From positions 1 through 64,000 of the forward strand of contig JADGDS010000005.1 of NCBI GenBank assembly GCA_016744775.1: 64,000 nt of DNA. The letters run 5' to 3'. The translations under genes and the position numbers were made by a program. The first letter of the stretch is position 1; the number at the start of each line of letters is the position of its first letter. Below the pieces are notes generated by a model. It made no database searches. It was given only the letters and a program-made list of their open reading frames with translations, and was not told the origin of the DNA. This stretch comes from Candidatus Marithrix sp. (GTDB lineage Bacteria > Pseudomonadota > Gammaproteobacteria > Beggiatoales > Beggiatoaceae). This document shows, one piece after another, positions 7,388 to 17,212 of the stretch.

Positions 7388-7741
7388 ATGCAAACACATC
7401 AAAAATGGATCTGGCAACATCCAGATTGGGCTAATTTCAGTTATGATTTAAAACAATTGTTGCCAGAACTTACAAACTTATCGCGCTTAATTGGTGGGCT
7501 TGAAGTTGTGGTGTTGCCTGATGATGCGATAGAAACATCAGCAATTGAAGGTGATATTAGGAATAATACTGAACAACTACTTACTGAGGAGATGCTTTTC
7601 GCATGGCAGGCTGCACTTTTTCCTACCGGTTATTCTGGTTTAGATAAAATTAATGTCGGCTGCTATCGCGGAAATCTAAAAAAACGCCCGGGTAGTGGCA
7701 GAAGTACCAGTTATGAAATATGTTGCCCCTTCAGGGCTTAA
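7388..7741 (+). pseudogene. Collapsed Fic-family gene (DUF4172 N-terminal domain)
   Basis: The first part, WIWQHPDWANFSYDLKQLLPEL followed by LSRLIGG and IETSAIEGDI, matches the N-terminal DUF4172 domain of Fic proteins (WxWxxPxWPxFxW...SSAIEG). It then jumps directly to MLFAWQAALFPTGYSGLDKINVGCYRG, which in full proteins lies some 40-50 residues further on. After that the frame ends at 7741. The catalytic Fic motif (HPFxxGNGR) is absent. An internal deletion plus loss of the C-terminal half leaves this an inactive relic. Intact family members AMPylate target proteins. Confidence 0.7.
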
Positions 7742-7775
7742 AAAAAAAGTGAATAAACCTATAAAATGCCTAGGA

Positions 7776-9962
7776 ATGAGTTTTGAAAATGAAGCAGCGC
7801 GTCGTAGTTATTTTTTAACACAATTAGCTCATAAACTTCAGCAGCAGGATTTTAAAAAAATACCCGGTTTCCCTAATGCTACTGATGAGGAAATTTTAGC
7901 CTTATCCAATCCTCCTTATTATACTGCTTGTCCAAATCCTTGGTTATCGGATTTTTTAGAACAAAGCGTGGTAACAGATACTAATTATCAGCGCGAAGCC
8001 TTTGTTGCCGATGTCACTGAGGGTAAAAATGATCCTATTTATAATGCCCATTCATATCATACCAAACTTCCTCATAAAGCAATTACGCGCTATATTTTAC
8101 ATTATACCGAACCCGGTGATCTTGTTTTTGATGGCTTTTGTGGTACTGGTATGACGGGTGTAGCAGCACAATTATGCGCTGATAAACAAACAGTTGAGAC
8201 TTTAACAAATTGCAAAAATGTTAAAGTCGGCGCACGACGAGCAATTTTAAATGATTTATCACCAGCGGCAACATTTCTTGCTTATAATTATAATACTCCT
8301 ACAAATATTCTAACTTTTGATAAACAAGCTAAAACTATTATTCAAAAAATCAAAGCTGAATATGGTTGGATGTATCAAACGCGGCATTCTAATATTTTAG
8401 GTGATATTAATTATGTAGTATGGTCAGATGTATTTATCTGTCCAAATTGTAGCAGTGAAATAGTATTTTGGAATGTTGCATTAGATAAACAACTAGGCAA
8501 ACTTAAAACCAAATTCCCTTGCCCAGATTGTGATGCTGAATTAACTAAGCGTAATTTAGATAGAGCCTTGGTGACAAGCTTTGATGCCGCTATTGGCAAA
8601 ACTATCAAACAAAGCAAACAAATACCAGTATTAATTAACTATTCAGTCGCAAATAAACGCTATCAAAAAATACCAGATAAATATGACTTGGAACTGTTAG
8701 AAAAAATCGAAAATATGCAGATTCCATATTGGTTTCCAATAATAGAATTACCAGAAGGTTATAATACTAATCAAGCTAAAAGTTCTCATTGTATCAGCCA
8801 TGTACATCATTTTTACACCAAACGTAATTTACATAATTTAGCATATTTTAATTCAATATTGGAAGACAGAATAGAATTCATATTAACTGGAATTCTAAAT
8901 CGTTCCAGCAAAATGAATAGAATACATTTAAAAAACTTTTTCTTTGGTGGCGGCGGCTGGAATGCCGGTTATTTAAAAGGCACATTATATATACCTTCCT
9001 TATCAATAGAAACTTCTATAACTCAACAAATTGAAACTCGCCTAAAAAGCATAAAAACTGCATTTCAATCATTAAATAGTCTTCCTCATTCTAATATTAT
9101 TAGCACTGGCTGTTCATCAACAATCGCAATAAAAAATGATTGCATTGACTATATTTTTTTAGATCCACCATTTGGTTCAAATTTAATGTATTCAGAATTA
9201 AACCTTATCTGGGAAGCATGGCTAAAAGTATTTACTAATAATAAAACCGAAGCAATTATAAATAACAAACAAAATAAAGATTTAGAACATTACAGCCGCT
9301 TAATGAAAGCTTGTTTTCAAGAAGCATTTCGTATTTTAAAACCCGGGCGTTGGATGACAGTAGTATTTTCTAATACTCAAATAACAGTATGGCAGAGCTT
9401 AAAAACAAATATAGAAGATGCGGGATTTATAATTGCTGATATTGCCGCATTAGATAAAAATGTAATAATATCAGCTTACAAAGCCAATGAACAAAATTCA
9501 CAACAATTAGAATTCATTATATCAGATGAAGCAAGCGCAATAAAATGGTTAAAAAAATTTTTAAACCAACAAGCTTCCAGTTACCAGCAAATTCAGCCAA
9601 AATTTATCAAATCAATAGCAAATTGTAAACCACATGAATATTTACCAGAATTAAAACAATTATTAGAATTAAATTTCATAAAATCAGAAACAGATCATTG
9701 GCACATACCAAATCCCCAACAAGCGCAAGAATTAGAAAAGCGGCGTGAAAAACACTTATTACGAGAATTCAGACAATATCAACAACACAAACGCCTAAAA
9801 AAAATAAGAACAGAAGCCTTACGAGTTGGCTTTAAACAAGCATGGAAACAAAAAGATTATCAAACAATTATAAACATAGCCGAAAAACTGCCAGAAATGC
9901 TATTATATAAAAATGAACAATTGTTGCAATTTTATGAGTTAGCTAAAGTAAGCCCCCCCTAG
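7776..9962 (+). CDS. Zinc-ribbon DNA methyltransferase (adenine/cytosine-N4 type)
   Basis: 728 residues from ATG 7776; the frame stays open upstream to ATG 7695, but the family starts with M(S)FENEAARRSYF, so I prefer 7776. SYHTKLPHKAITRYILHYTE is followed by the AdoMet motif FDGFCGTGMTGVAAQLC near residue 117. A Cys4 ribbon (CPNCSSEI...CPDCDAEL) lies around 225-255 and the catalytic motif LDPPFGSNLMYSE near 460. It resembles adenine-specific methylases with a Zn ribbon that travel with restriction or defence genes. No restriction subunit is next to it, so it is either orphan or self-contained. Its stop codon lies inside a CCCCCCTAG palindrome, which suggests the 3' end was remodelled. Confidence 0.8.
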   Translation: MSFENEAARRSYFLTQLAHKLQQQDFKKIPGFPNATDEEILALSNPPYYTACPNPWLSDFLEQSVVTDTNYQREAFVADVTEGKNDPIYNAHSYHTKLPHKAITRYILHYTEPGDLVFDGFCGTGMTGVAAQLCADKQTVETLTNCKNVKVGARRAILNDLSPAATFLAYNYNTPTNILTFDKQAKTIIQKIKAEYGWMYQTRHSNILGDINYVVWSDVFICPNCSSEIVFWNVALDKQLGKLKTKFPCPDCDAELTKRNLDRALVTSFDAAIGKTIKQSKQIPVLINYSVANKRYQKIPDKYDLELLEKIENMQIPYWFPIIELPEGYNTNQAKSSHCISHVHHFYTKRNLHNLAYFNSILEDRIEFILTGILNRSSKMNRIHLKNFFFGGGGWNAGYLKGTLYIPSLSIETSITQQIETRLKSIKTAFQSLNSLPHSNIISTGCSSTIAIKNDCIDYIFLDPPFGSNLMYSELNLIWEAWLKVFTNNKTEAIINNKQNKDLEHYSRLMKACFQEAFRILKPGRWMTVVFSNTQITVWQSLKTNIEDAGFIIADIAALDKNVIISAYKANEQNSQQLEFIISDEASAIKWLKKFLNQQASSYQQIQPKFIKSIANCKPHEYLPELKQLLELNFIKSETDHWHIPNPQQAQELEKRREKHLLREFRQYQQHKRLKKIRTEALRVGFKQAWKQKDYQTIINIAEKLPEMLLYKNEQLLQFYELAKVSPP

Positions 9963-10023
9963 CCCCCCCTAAAGGGTGGGAATATATATGGTAATTCCTC
10001 CCCTTTAGGGGGGTTAGGGGGGC
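9951..10023. repeat. CCCCCCTAACCCCCCTAAAG palindrome, copy 1
   Basis: The left arm (9951-9976) reads AGCCCCCCCTAGCCCCCCCT; the right arm (about 9997-10023) reads CCTTTAGGGGGGTTAGGGGGG. Two related palindromes lie at 15327-15398 and 50878-50958. This copy supplies the last codons and the stop of the methyltransferase gene and ends 12 bases before glnD. Confidence 0.8.
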
Positions 10024-10035
10024 ATAATAATAATT

Positions 10036-12696
10036 ATGCATAATACAAACTACACCGATTCTGAGCTTTTTAATCCAGAACAATTTAAAATAGATTTACA
10101 AACCAAGCCAAAAATTACAGTTTTTCGTGATGCTTTAGCAAAAGCTAATGAGTTATTGAAAAAACGTTTTGATAGTCAAAAAAATGCTAGTAATTATGTT
10201 ATTCAACGTACTTGGTTGATAGATAATATCTTATTACAAGCTCAACAGGATTTTTGTATCACTCCTGAATTAAAGAAAGAGAAAATTGCATTAATTGCGG
10301 TTGGTGGTTATGGGCGAGGAGAATTACATCCTCAATCTGATATTGATTTATTAATTTTATTAGATTCTGATATGTCTGCCGCTATGCAAGATTGTGTTGA
10401 GCGTTTGATAATATTTTTATGGGATATTAGGCTTAAAATCGGACATAGTGTGCGAACCTTAAAGGAATGTGTCAATGAAGCAGCGGCTGATATTACAGTA
10501 GCTACCAACTTAATTGAAGCACGTTTTCTAGCAGGTGATAAAACTTTATTTGAAGTTATGCAAGTAGCTATCTCACCTGAACAAATTTGGAAACATCAGG
10601 AATTTTTTTCCGCTAAAATCAAAGAACAAAAGCAACGTCATTTAAAATATCACGATACAGCTTATAATTTAGAACCAAATATAAAAGAAAGCCCCGGTGG
10701 TTTGAGAGATATTCAAATGATTGCTTGGGTAGCAAAGCGGTATTTTGATGTTACTACCTTACATGATTTAGTACGACATGGTTTTTTAAACGAACAAGAA
10801 TTTAATATTCTATTTAAAGCACAAGAATTTCTTTGGGAAATTCGTTGTATATTACATTTTATATCAGAACGTGCAGAAGATAGATTATTATTTGATTATC
10901 AAAAGCAAATAGCTTCTAGTTTGAATTTCCAAGATGATGAAAATGGTTTAGCAGTCGAAAAATTTATGAGACGCTATTATTGTACTGTCAAAGAAATCAG
11001 TACTCTTAATGACATGTTATTACAACTGTTTCAAGAAGCAATTTTATATGCCGATATTCCTGCTCAAATAACTCCTTTAAATAAACGTTTCCAAATTAGA
11101 AATAATTTTATTGAAGTAACTCATGATAAAGTATTTCTACATTATCCCTTTGCTTTGTTAGAACTTTTTCTTCTAATGCAAGAACATTCTGAAATTAAAG
11201 GAATACGCGCTGCTACTATTCGTTTAATTCTGCATTATAAATATTTGATCGATCAAATATTTCAACAAGATTTAAGATCACGTAGTCTTTTTATGGAAAT
11301 TTTGCGCCAACCGCAAGGTTTAACTCATGTATTAAGACGTATGAATCGTTATGGTATTTTAGCAGCATATCTTCCTGAATTTGCTAAAATTGTCGGGCAA
11401 ATGCAGTTTGATTTATTTCATGTTTATACAGTTGATCAACATACATTATTTTTAATACGTAATTTAAGACGTTTAAATTTACCTGAACACGCTCATGAAT
11501 TAGCATTTTGTTCTGAATTAATGAAATCAATTCCAAAACCAGAATTATTATACATAGCTGGTTTATATCATGATATTGCCAAAGGGCGCGGTGGTGATCA
11601 TGCAGAATTAGGTGAAACAGACGCTTGGAATTTTTGTCTTAGACATGATTTAAGTAATCAAGATGCACGTTTAGTAGCATGGTTAGTGCGTAATCATTTA
11701 ATCATGTCTAGCTTTGCACAGCGTCAAGATCTTTCTGATCCTACAGTTATTCAAAATTTTGCAATGCAAATTGAAGATACTGTACGTCTTGATTATTTAT
11801 ATCTATTGACAGTCTCAGATATTAGGGCAACTAATCCAACATTATGGAATACTTGGAAAGATAGTTTGTTAAGAGATTTATATAATAAAACACATAAACT
11901 TTTAAATCAAAATAATGGACATTTATTTGATAATAAAGTATATGTTCAGGAGATTCAAAATAAAGTACGTCCATTATTAGATCATAACCCTAAAATTTTA
12001 GATTTATGGAAAAAATTAGGCAATGAATATTTCCTTGCTTCTTCACCAGAAGCAATTGCTCATGAAACAGAAGTTTTGTTAAAACAGATAGATGATGTTA
12101 ATACACCAATTGTATTAAAGCGTCATGGAAACAGTAAAGGTGGTACTAAATTAATTATTTTCACACCAGATAATGATGCTTTATTTGCTAAAATCAGTCA
12201 TTTTTTAGAACAACAAAATTTGAATATTGTAGATGCTGATATTATGCAGACAGATAGTAAATATACAATTAGTATTTATACAGTTTTAGAATCTGATGAT
12301 ACAGCAATTACAGAACAGCCACGAATTGAAGAAATTCTACAAGGGCTTAAGCAAAGCATCATCAATGGTGATACTTCATCCTTCGATCCTATAAATCGTC
12401 ATATCTCAAGAAAAATTAAATATTTTACTATTGATACTGAAATTACAATCAAGCAAGATCAGTTTCATAATCATACTATTATAAATGTTATAACTCATGA
12501 TCGCCCGGGTATATTATCAAATATCGCTCAAGCTTTTATGTCATGCAAAGTACGGCTTAAAAAAGCAAAATTGGCAACTTTTGGTACTAGAGTTGAAGAT
12601 GTTTTTTTTATTACTGACAATAAAAACAATGCCTTATATTCTGCTAAAAAATTAGATTGTTTAAATGCTAAAATTGTTGAATACCTGAAACATTAA
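10036..12696 (+). CDS. glnD: Bifunctional [protein-PII] uridylyltransferase / uridylyl-removing enzyme GlnD
   Basis: 886 residues, full family length. The nucleotidyltransferase motif IALIAVGGYGRGELHPQSDI with DLLIL lies near residues 88-111. The HD domain with YTVDQHTLFLIRNLRRL and GLYHDIAKGRGGDHAELG falls at about 465-520. Two C-terminal ACT domains (from about 705 and 810, the second with NVITHDRPGILSNIAQAF) sense glutamine. GlnD uridylylates PII under nitrogen limitation and removes UMP when glutamine is high, which controls glutamine synthetase. The gene follows a long palindrome with little leader and has only a weak ribosome site. Confidence 0.97.
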   Translation: MHNTNYTDSELFNPEQFKIDLQTKPKITVFRDALAKANELLKKRFDSQKNASNYVIQRTWLIDNILLQAQQDFCITPELKKEKIALIAVGGYGRGELHPQSDIDLLILLDSDMSAAMQDCVERLIIFLWDIRLKIGHSVRTLKECVNEAAADITVATNLIEARFLAGDKTLFEVMQVAISPEQIWKHQEFFSAKIKEQKQRHLKYHDTAYNLEPNIKESPGGLRDIQMIAWVAKRYFDVTTLHDLVRHGFLNEQEFNILFKAQEFLWEIRCILHFISERAEDRLLFDYQKQIASSLNFQDDENGLAVEKFMRRYYCTVKEISTLNDMLLQLFQEAILYADIPAQITPLNKRFQIRNNFIEVTHDKVFLHYPFALLELFLLMQEHSEIKGIRAATIRLILHYKYLIDQIFQQDLRSRSLFMEILRQPQGLTHVLRRMNRYGILAAYLPEFAKIVGQMQFDLFHVYTVDQHTLFLIRNLRRLNLPEHAHELAFCSELMKSIPKPELLYIAGLYHDIAKGRGGDHAELGETDAWNFCLRHDLSNQDARLVAWLVRNHLIMSSFAQRQDLSDPTVIQNFAMQIEDTVRLDYLYLLTVSDIRATNPTLWNTWKDSLLRDLYNKTHKLLNQNNGHLFDNKVYVQEIQNKVRPLLDHNPKILDLWKKLGNEYFLASSPEAIAHETEVLLKQIDDVNTPIVLKRHGNSKGGTKLIIFTPDNDALFAKISHFLEQQNLNIVDADIMQTDSKYTISIYTVLESDDTAITEQPRIEEILQGLKQSIINGDTSSFDPINRHISRKIKYFTIDTEITIKQDQFHNHTIINVITHDRPGILSNIAQAFMSCKVRLKKAKLATFGTRVEDVFFITDNKNNALYSAKKLDCLNAKIVEYLKH

Positions 12697-12761
12697 TAAA
12701 TATCAGGAATAACTTTTGCATTTAGTATAATAAAGGAGATATCAAATATTTAGGAACTCAA

Positions 12762-13700
12762 ATGAGTACAATCAATTTACATGCTTTTAAAAATCGTCTG
12801 ACGGTTTTACAAACTATCAAAGAAATTTTTTCTATTGATAATCATTTAACTTTTACGGCTGGTCGTAATGGTATTACGGTTGCTGAAATTGCAAATGATC
12901 ATGCGGAAGCTATGATTTCCTTAGAAGGCGGGCATGTTATGAATTTTGTTCCGCGAAATCAAGAGCCATTACTTTGGTTAAGTGATTTTATTCCAATGAA
13001 TGCAAATAAGGCGATTCGCGGTGGGATTCCCATTTGTTGGCCGTGGTTTGGAATTCACCGAAAAGATTCAACTAAACCTGCACATGGTTTTGCGCGAATG
13101 ACTCCGTGGGTAGTTAAAGGAACAAAAGCATTGGAAAATGGGGCAACACAAATTGATTTTGGCTTAAAAGCCAATGAAAATACAAGAAAGTTATGGCCCT
13201 ATGAATTTCAAGCATTATTAACAATTACCGTTGGTTCTGAATTAAAAATTGAGTTAATGACTCGTAATACAGGTAAAGAAAGTTTTACTTTAACTCAAGG
13301 ATTACATAGCTATTTTAATGTCAGTGACGTTAGGCAAGTGACAGTACATGGTTTAGACAATTGTGATTATCTTGATGCAGCAGATAATTGGCAACGCAAG
13401 CAACAAATTGGAGGAATAACAATAAGTGGTGAAACAAACCGTGTTTATCTTGACACCACTACTGATTGTGTAATTGAAGATCCCGGTTTTGATAGAAAGA
13501 TTCGTATTGCCAAAACTGGTAGTAAATCTACTGTGGTGTGGAATCCTTGGATAGAAAAAGCAGCGCGTTTCGGTGATTTCGGTTATGAAGGATATTTAAA
13601 AATGCTTTGTGTAGAAACTACAAATGCAGCCGATGATGTTATTAGCTTAGCTCCCGGTGAAGAACATTGTCTTCAAGCCTTGATTAGTATTGAGAATTAA
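12762..13700 (+). CDS. D-hexose-6-phosphate mutarotase (aldose-1-epimerase family)
   Basis: 312 residues. The beta-sandwich epimerase blocks are visible: EGGHVMNFVPRNQEPLLWLS, AIRGGIPICWPWFGIH with HGFAR, LTQGLHSYFNVSD carrying the catalytic His, and VVWNPWIEKAARFGDFG, followed by CVETTNA with the terminal acidic region. It matches the YeaD type that interconverts alpha and beta glucose-6-phosphate. TAGGAACTCAAATG gives a good ribosome site. The gene ends before a palindrome shared with the convergent gene. Confidence 0.88.
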   Translation: MSTINLHAFKNRLTVLQTIKEIFSIDNHLTFTAGRNGITVAEIANDHAEAMISLEGGHVMNFVPRNQEPLLWLSDFIPMNANKAIRGGIPICWPWFGIHRKDSTKPAHGFARMTPWVVKGTKALENGATQIDFGLKANENTRKLWPYEFQALLTITVGSELKIELMTRNTGKESFTLTQGLHSYFNVSDVRQVTVHGLDNCDYLDAADNWQRKQQIGGITISGETNRVYLDTTTDCVIEDPGFDRKIRIAKTGSKSTVVWNPWIEKAARFGDFGYEGYLKMLCVETTNAADDVISLAPGEEHCLQALISIEN

Positions 13701-13710
13701 ATCTTACTAT

Positions 13711-13743
13711 AAACCTGACAGGTTTTAAAAACCTGTCAGGTTT
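13711..13743. repeat. CCTGACAGG palindrome, copy 2 (bidirectional terminator position)
   Basis: AAACCTGACAGGTTTT and its complement abut with one centre base, giving a strong stem with flanking A/T runs between the convergent mutarotase and DUF945 genes. This fits a two-way terminator. Confidence 0.8.
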
Positions 13744-13755
13744 TGTCTCATCGAC

Positions 13756-15246
13756 TTATTCTTCTTCCTCTTCCTCTTCTTCTTCTAAATCTTCAAAGTC
13801 ATCATCTATGGATGGCGGGGCTAAAAGTTCTATACTAGATAAAAATAATTCTTTTTCTTGCCCATTTACTTGTAATTCACTATCATATAAATTGGCTGTT
13901 AATTTATATATATCATCCTCAAGTTCTAATAACCAGCGATTCTTTATATATGATTTAATTTGTTCTTGTGTTTTTATTTTAGCTTGCTTGGTTAAATCAG
14001 TTATGTTTGGCTTTGTTACTCCTTGAACTAGATTTTCTAAAATCTTTGGTTCTATTAATTGTTGTAACAAATTTTTGCTAACTGTTAAATTAACTTGGGC
14101 TTGTAATGCTGGTAATAAGTTACGAGTATCATCTAAGGAAAATATTACTTCTTCATCAAAACCAATTGATCCTGTTGTCTGCAATATGTAATTTTTACTG
14201 TTTAACTGTAAATTTTTTATTACAAAATAAGGTGATTTTTCTAATAACATTGGTAGAACTTCATTTAGTTGAAATATTTTACCCATAGTTACCATTTGCG
14301 GAGAAATAATACCAGTTTGACGTTGTTTTTGTAAATCGCGTACCATGGCTTGCCAATTTAATACAGCGTCAAGATTTATACGGCGAAATTCAAAATCACC
14401 TTGATAATTCATTGTCAGTGGTTCATTTGGAGTAAATTTAGTACTACTTAGTGATTTGGCAATATGAGTGCTGATCTTGTAATTAATAACATCATTATCT
14501 ATTTTGCCTTGAGTTGTTAATCCTAAGTCTGTTAATGAAGAGTTAAAGAAACCATCATTGATTAAAAGTTTCTTAATATTTAAAGTAATATTACTTATAT
14601 CAATTTCTTGCTTATCAACTTGAAGATTAAATTTGAGATTTTTTACATCCAATTCGCCATTTTTATCACGATGTCTGAATTGCTTCCAATTTAAATCTAG
14701 CTTATCAAGAATTAAATTTTGATCAAAGACAGCGTTTAAATTAAATTTATCAAATAATAAAAATTGTTTTGCAGTATCAAGTAAAAGGTAGGGAATTTTG
14801 AAATCAGCAGTTAAATTGTTTTGATTTTTCGCAAAAGTTAATTTGCCTCTAAAACCTTTCCAATCTAAAACTGTCTTTTTTTTGTCTTGAAAGTTAAAAG
14901 GAGGGAATCCTAAAATACTACTTACTTCTCCAGCAGCGTTAATATTAGTTTTAATAAAAAGCATAGGAGTGATTTTTTGAGTAATATCTTCAGATAGAAT
15001 AATCTCAAGAACGGTATCAATAGTTTGTGACTTGCTAGGCTGTTTTAGATGAGTTGAAATAATGTCATCTTTAAAATTTTTCAACAATACCATCCAGTCA
15101 CCTACAAATTCTTTTTTAGCTAAAAATTTATCGTGATTAATACGATGTTGAAGAGTAAATCCTTGTATATAAGTAGAATCCTCTTCTGCTACGACATTGT
15201 TATTATATAGTAATACTATTGCTAAACAAGCTAGTCGGATATTCAT
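13756..15246 (-). CDS. DUF945 (YdgA-like) family secreted protein, paralogue 1
   Basis: 496 residues. An N-terminal signal-like segment (MNIRLACLAIVLLYNNNVVAEE) is followed by FTLQHRINHDKF, a long beta-strand-rich body with repeated amphipathic strands, and the lipid-transfer-like layout of DUF945 proteins. The tail is an unusual acidic run (DDDFEDLEEEEE...). It is a diverged tandem duplicate of the next upstream gene: both share (T/V)QHRIN, TAxLxxxxxLLP-type blocks and an IKxxxENRWLLxLDD-like C-terminus. The family's role is unknown; YdgA of E. coli is envelope-associated. A palindrome separates the two copies. Confidence 0.6.
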   Translation of the reverse strand: MNIRLACLAIVLLYNNNVVAEEDSTYIQGFTLQHRINHDKFLAKKEFVGDWMVLLKNFKDDIISTHLKQPSKSQTIDTVLEIILSEDITQKITPMLFIKTNINAAGEVSSILGFPPFNFQDKKKTVLDWKGFRGKLTFAKNQNNLTADFKIPYLLLDTAKQFLLFDKFNLNAVFDQNLILDKLDLNWKQFRHRDKNGELDVKNLKFNLQVDKQEIDISNITLNIKKLLINDGFFNSSLTDLGLTTQGKIDNDVINYKISTHIAKSLSSTKFTPNEPLTMNYQGDFEFRRINLDAVLNWQAMVRDLQKQRQTGIISPQMVTMGKIFQLNEVLPMLLEKSPYFVIKNLQLNSKNYILQTTGSIGFDEEVIFSLDDTRNLLPALQAQVNLTVSKNLLQQLIEPKILENLVQGVTKPNITDLTKQAKIKTQEQIKSYIKNRWLLELEDDIYKLTANLYDSELQVNGQEKELFLSSIELLAPPSIDDDFEDLEEEEEEEEE

Positions 15247-15326
15247 TTGAAAAATCCCCTCTGGGTAATTATTAAATAATTACGTATTATATCACATATA
15301 TAATATATTGATATTTTCAGAGGAGT

Positions 15327-15398
15327 AAGCCCCCCTAACCCCCCTAAAGGGAGGATGTATGTGCTTATTTTCCCCCTTTAGGGGGGTTAGGGGGGCTT
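15327..15398. repeat. CCCCCTAACCCCCCTAAAG palindrome, copy 2
   Basis: AAGCCCCCCTAACCCCCCTA on the left pairs with TTAGGGGGGTTAGGGGGGCTT on the right, with a short AT loop. It lies between the two DUF945 paralogues, downstream of the first-transcribed one, and could end its transcript. Confidence 0.85.
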
Positions 15399-15409
15399 TA
15401 TCTTATTAT

Positions 15410-16906
15410 TTAAAACAAAGAAAATTCTTTTTCTTTACCATTAACAAGAAGTTTATTATCTTTAAATTGGATAGTTAATTTAAAGTTTTTGTCATCAAGA
15501 TCAACTAACCAATTTTCTGCAAGATATTTTTTCAAAGCAGCTTCACTGTTAGCTGTTGCTAATTTTTCTACGTCAGCAGATTTTTCTGCACTTAAGTCAT
15601 GAAGAGCTTTATCCATCAAGGCACTTTTTACTAAATGTTTACTAATTTCAGTAAAATTCATTTGCGCTCCAATAGAAGCTAATAATATTGAAGGTGTTAA
15701 GGCTAAGGCTTTTTTACCATCAATATTGATTGAGGCATTTCCTTTAATATTACCTTTTGGTGTTGTTACATTAAGATTAGTTATTACTATTTCAGGTGAT
15801 CTTGCTAAAAATTGTGGAACTACTTGAATTAATTTTCCTAGTAAAATACTTAATTTTGCATGATCATCTTCTACTGTGCGTAATGTACGCATAGTTTCTT
15901 GTATTTCATAAATAGTTTTTGCATCAATATTATTTATATTTGCATTAGCAGCATAGTTGATTGGAGTGTCTTTACCGGGTAATAGCAAATTTTCAATTTG
16001 TTCTTGTATAGAAATATTGATTACATCATCTTTTAGTTCGCTATTTAATTTAACTGATAAGTTGTCAAATTTGCTTTCAGTTTTTTCATTTTTAAAGTTA
16101 GCTTGTTTTATTTGAAAATCTAAATTACCGATTTTTAAACCATTTTCAATTTCAACAAGATTCAGTTTGCCAAGCATTCCTATTAAATTAATAATTTTAC
16201 CAGCATAATTTACTTTCAATTCTGGTAAACTCCATTCCATATTTTTAGGAGTTAAGTTGTGATTAAAAGTACCATTTAATGTGCTTGCAGCCCATGAAAA
16301 AGATGAGCCTTTTTCGGTATTTAGAGTAATACCTAGAAAATTTAATTGGGTAGTAACTGATTCAAATTCTTTGCTGAAACTAAGTTTTCCATTTAAACCT
16401 TTCCAAGATACAGTTGCCTTTTCGCTGTCATCGCGATAAGAATGTTTCATTTCACGCTTTTCATCTGGCATGAATAATTCGCTGTTGGCACTACCGTCGC
16501 TATTTAATTTAGTTGTCATAAATATGGTAGGTAAATGACCAATACCGCGACTTATTCTATTTGGCAAATATACGTCAATTGCAGATGTAATATTGACAAC
16601 TTGTTTAGAAGATTTATCTATATGTTTTAAAAAGCTTTCTCTAAAGGCATCTAAGATAATACCGGGTTGATCTTTTATTTTTTTGATTGGAAAAACTAGA
16701 GTTTCTTCAGGTAATGGTTTACCGCGATTAATGCGATGTTGTACAGTAAAACTAAATTGTTTTGTTAAAAATTGTGTAACTTCTTCTTTTAAGTTTGCAG
16801 CGCGTTCAACTGGTTTAACTACAGTATCTTCTGCTAATAATGGTTGAGTTAGGCTCATTCCAGTCAGTAATATACTGGTTGCTGTTAGTTTTAATATTTT
16901 ATTCAT
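15410..16906 (-). CDS. DUF945 (YdgA-like) family secreted protein, paralogue 2
   Basis: 498 residues with a clear signal peptide (KLTATSILLTGMSLTQPLLAED). Like its neighbour it has FTVQHRINRGKPL near residue 55, a beta-rich middle, a helical C-terminal segment rich in Ala and Lys, and a final KKYLAENWLVDLDDKNFKLT with KVNGKEKEFS-like ending. The tandem arrangement and alignable blocks point to duplication. Expected in the periplasm or outer envelope. Function unknown. Confidence 0.6.
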   Translation of the reverse strand: MNKILKLTATSILLTGMSLTQPLLAEDTVVKPVERAANLKEEVTQFLTKQFSFTVQHRINRGKPLPEETLVFPIKKIKDQPGIILDAFRESFLKHIDKSSKQVVNITSAIDVYLPNRISRGIGHLPTIFMTTKLNSDGSANSELFMPDEKREMKHSYRDDSEKATVSWKGLNGKLSFSKEFESVTTQLNFLGITLNTEKGSSFSWAASTLNGTFNHNLTPKNMEWSLPELKVNYAGKIINLIGMLGKLNLVEIENGLKIGNLDFQIKQANFKNEKTESKFDNLSVKLNSELKDDVINISIQEQIENLLLPGKDTPINYAANANINNIDAKTIYEIQETMRTLRTVEDDHAKLSILLGKLIQVVPQFLARSPEIVITNLNVTTPKGNIKGNASINIDGKKALALTPSILLASIGAQMNFTEISKHLVKSALMDKALHDLSAEKSADVEKLATANSEAALKKYLAENWLVDLDDKNFKLTIQFKDNKLLVNGKEKEFSLF

Positions 16907-17125
16907 TTTAATAATTTGTTCCTCATAAGAGATTGAGTAGAATGATGTATAATCATCATCCTATTCATGAGCAAAAATTATTCCTGAATTGTTGATTCAC
17001 AGCTTAATTTGTTATGCTGACATTTCCTTTTTGAATAAAGGTAATAAAGTTTTTTCGATTTGTTGTGATAAATTTATAACTATAAAATTATTTTGAGGAT
17101 AGAAATAAGGTTTTTTGCCTTGATT

Positions 17126-17158
17126 AGACCTGACAGGTTTTAAAAACCTGTCAGGTCT
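17126..17158. repeat. CCTGACAGG palindrome, copy 3
   Basis: AGACCTGACAGGTTTT followed by its complement. It lies in the 300-bp divergent gap between the DUF945 gene and bioD, 55 bases before bioD, so here it is not at a gene end. The rest of the gap (16907-17125) is AT-rich with no gene seen. Confidence 0.8.
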
Positions 17159-17212
17159 TTAGACTTACTAATATGCTTAAATACAACTATCCACTTCTAT
17201 CATTTCATCCTA

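Noticed and set aside
13756..13790. Run of Glu codons at the end of a DUF945 gene as a frameshift artefact
   Set aside because: The acidic tail continues smoothly from DDDFEDLE and the stop fits the convergent terminator; a real, if odd, tail is simpler.
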